Of a stretch of 23,651 bases of DNA, positions 23,509-23,651 are shown in pieces (position 1 is the first letter of the stretch; each line of letters starts with the position of its first letter). Source of the stretch: an uncultured Lachnospiraceae bacterium (GTDB lineage: Bacteria > Bacillota > Clostridia > Lachnospirales > Lachnospiraceae); contig URCR01000046.1 in assembly GCA_900546325.1 (NCBI GenBank), positions 1 to 23,651 of the forward strand, read 5' to 3'. The notes beneath the pieces were generated by a model. The model ran no database searches. It worked only from the letters and a program-made list of their open reading frames with translations, and was not told the origin of the DNA. The translations under genes were made by a program, and so were the position numbers.

Positions 23509-23555
23509 TCAAAAGATCATAATTTTCAAACACGCTCTAGTGTAATGACCTTGTG

Positions 23556-23571
23556 ATATTTAATTAAATAT
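23556..23571. promoter_or_regulatory. Perfect 16-bp palindrome upstream of the right-edge gene
   Basis: ATATTTAATTAAATAT is fully self-complementary and sits just upstream of the possible -35. Outside it, GTGAT (23553-23557) and ATCAC further right also form an inverted repeat. The position suits an operator; all-A/T composition means chance cannot be excluded. Confidence 0.4.
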
Positions 23572-23573
23572 TC

Positions 23574-23602
23574 TGGTAATCACAGCTAGTTTGATATATA
23601 AT
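23574..23602 (+). promoter_or_regulatory. Possible promoter of the right-edge gene
   Basis: A perfect TATAAT (23597-23602), 17 nt after TGGTAA (23574-23579). The weak -35 suggests regulated or extended control. Confidence 0.45.
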
Positions 23603-23625
23603 AAAAAGAAACGGCGGTGATTCCT

Positions 23626-23651
23626 ATGGCAAGACCAAAAAAATATAATAT
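23626..23651 (+). CDS. Start of a gene truncated by the right edge
   Basis: ATG at 23626 preceded by GGCGGTGA at 8 nt, opening MARPKKYN. Only eight codons are visible. MARPKK-type starts are frequent in small DNA-binding proteins, but nothing more can be said. Confidence 0.55.

Larger units (their letters stand above)
22661..23536 (+). mobile_element. Complete IS5-family insertion sequence
   Basis: An 876-bp element with perfect 17-bp terminal inverted repeats AGCGTGTTTGAAAATTA (left, 22661-22677; right, complement of 23520-23536). It is flanked by CTAG on both sides (22657-22660 and 23537-23540), which fits the YTAR target duplication of the IS5 group. It carries one transposase split over two frames. 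It sits between the leader of the 131-residue gene and the gene at the right edge, and could affect expression of either. The left end (22661-22745) has only the inverted repeat and an SD-like AAGGGG for the transposase. Confidence 0.92.

Noticed and set aside
1..23651. CRISPR arrays, tRNA or rRNA genes
   Set aside because: No regularly spaced short repeats and no tRNA or rRNA landmarks were seen on either strand; the only long repeat pair is the promoter-leader cassette.

Overview
The window looks like the chromosome of a gut Firmicute, most likely a member of the Lachnospiraceae (Mediterraneibacter/Blautia/Dorea-like). The support is moderate GC, strong AGGAGG-type ribosome binding sites, TTGACA/TATAAT promoters with 17-nt spacing, and the gene families present: a GH31 enzyme with CBM32, dockerin and cohesin modules, a heterodimeric ABC exporter pair, a CcdA-thioredoxin fusion and an archaeal-type AspRS. 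The genus is inference.

Layout. (1) Positions 58-2047 hold the two ATPase genes at the end of an oligopeptide (Opp/Dpp) ABC operon; the permeases lie to the left. (2) 2178-6287 is a 1369-residue GH31 multidomain glycosidase, probably an alpha-N-acetylgalactosaminidase, with no signal peptide. (3) 6436-13408 is a long co-directional run: promoter and operator-like inverted repeat, CcdA-thioredoxin fusion, Rrf2 regulator, homodimer-type ABC exporter, DUF2156 protein, class I aminotransferase, and a DUF368/PopT polyprenyl-phosphate transporter, closed by a strong terminator. (4) 13587-17329 is a heterodimeric ABC exporter pair with its own promoter; a terminator at 17350-17390 is shared with the convergent next gene. 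(5) On the minus strand, 17450-18807 is a cation/proton antiporter behind a fluoride (crcB-type) riboswitch with a classical expression platform. (6) 18861-20018 is a TetR regulator and a small four-helix membrane protein, each preceded by a copy of the same TGAAC-GYT-GTTCA operator. (7) 20038-22586 (minus) is the most unusual part. An archaeal-type aspartyl-tRNA synthetase and an unrecognised 131-residue protein each lie behind a copy of a ~285-bp promoter/leader cassette, about 90% identical. The cassette encodes a 15-residue leader peptide ending RDDDR-stop, followed by competing hairpins; the synthetase copy ends in an intrinsic terminator. A second leader ORF with an Asp-Asp pair lies between that terminator and the synthetase start. 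(8) 22661-23536 is a complete IS5-family insertion sequence (CTAG duplication, 17-bp inverted repeats, transposase in two frames), followed by the first codons of a gene that runs off the right edge.

The main candidate for a new system is the duplicated Asp-codon leader cassette. It reads like transcription attenuation that senses charged tRNA-Asp (or another cause of stalling at acidic codons) and controls a backup AspRS together with an unknown small protein. The fluoride riboswitch on the antiporter and the TetR/operator pair are strong, testable assignments of function to otherwise generic genes.
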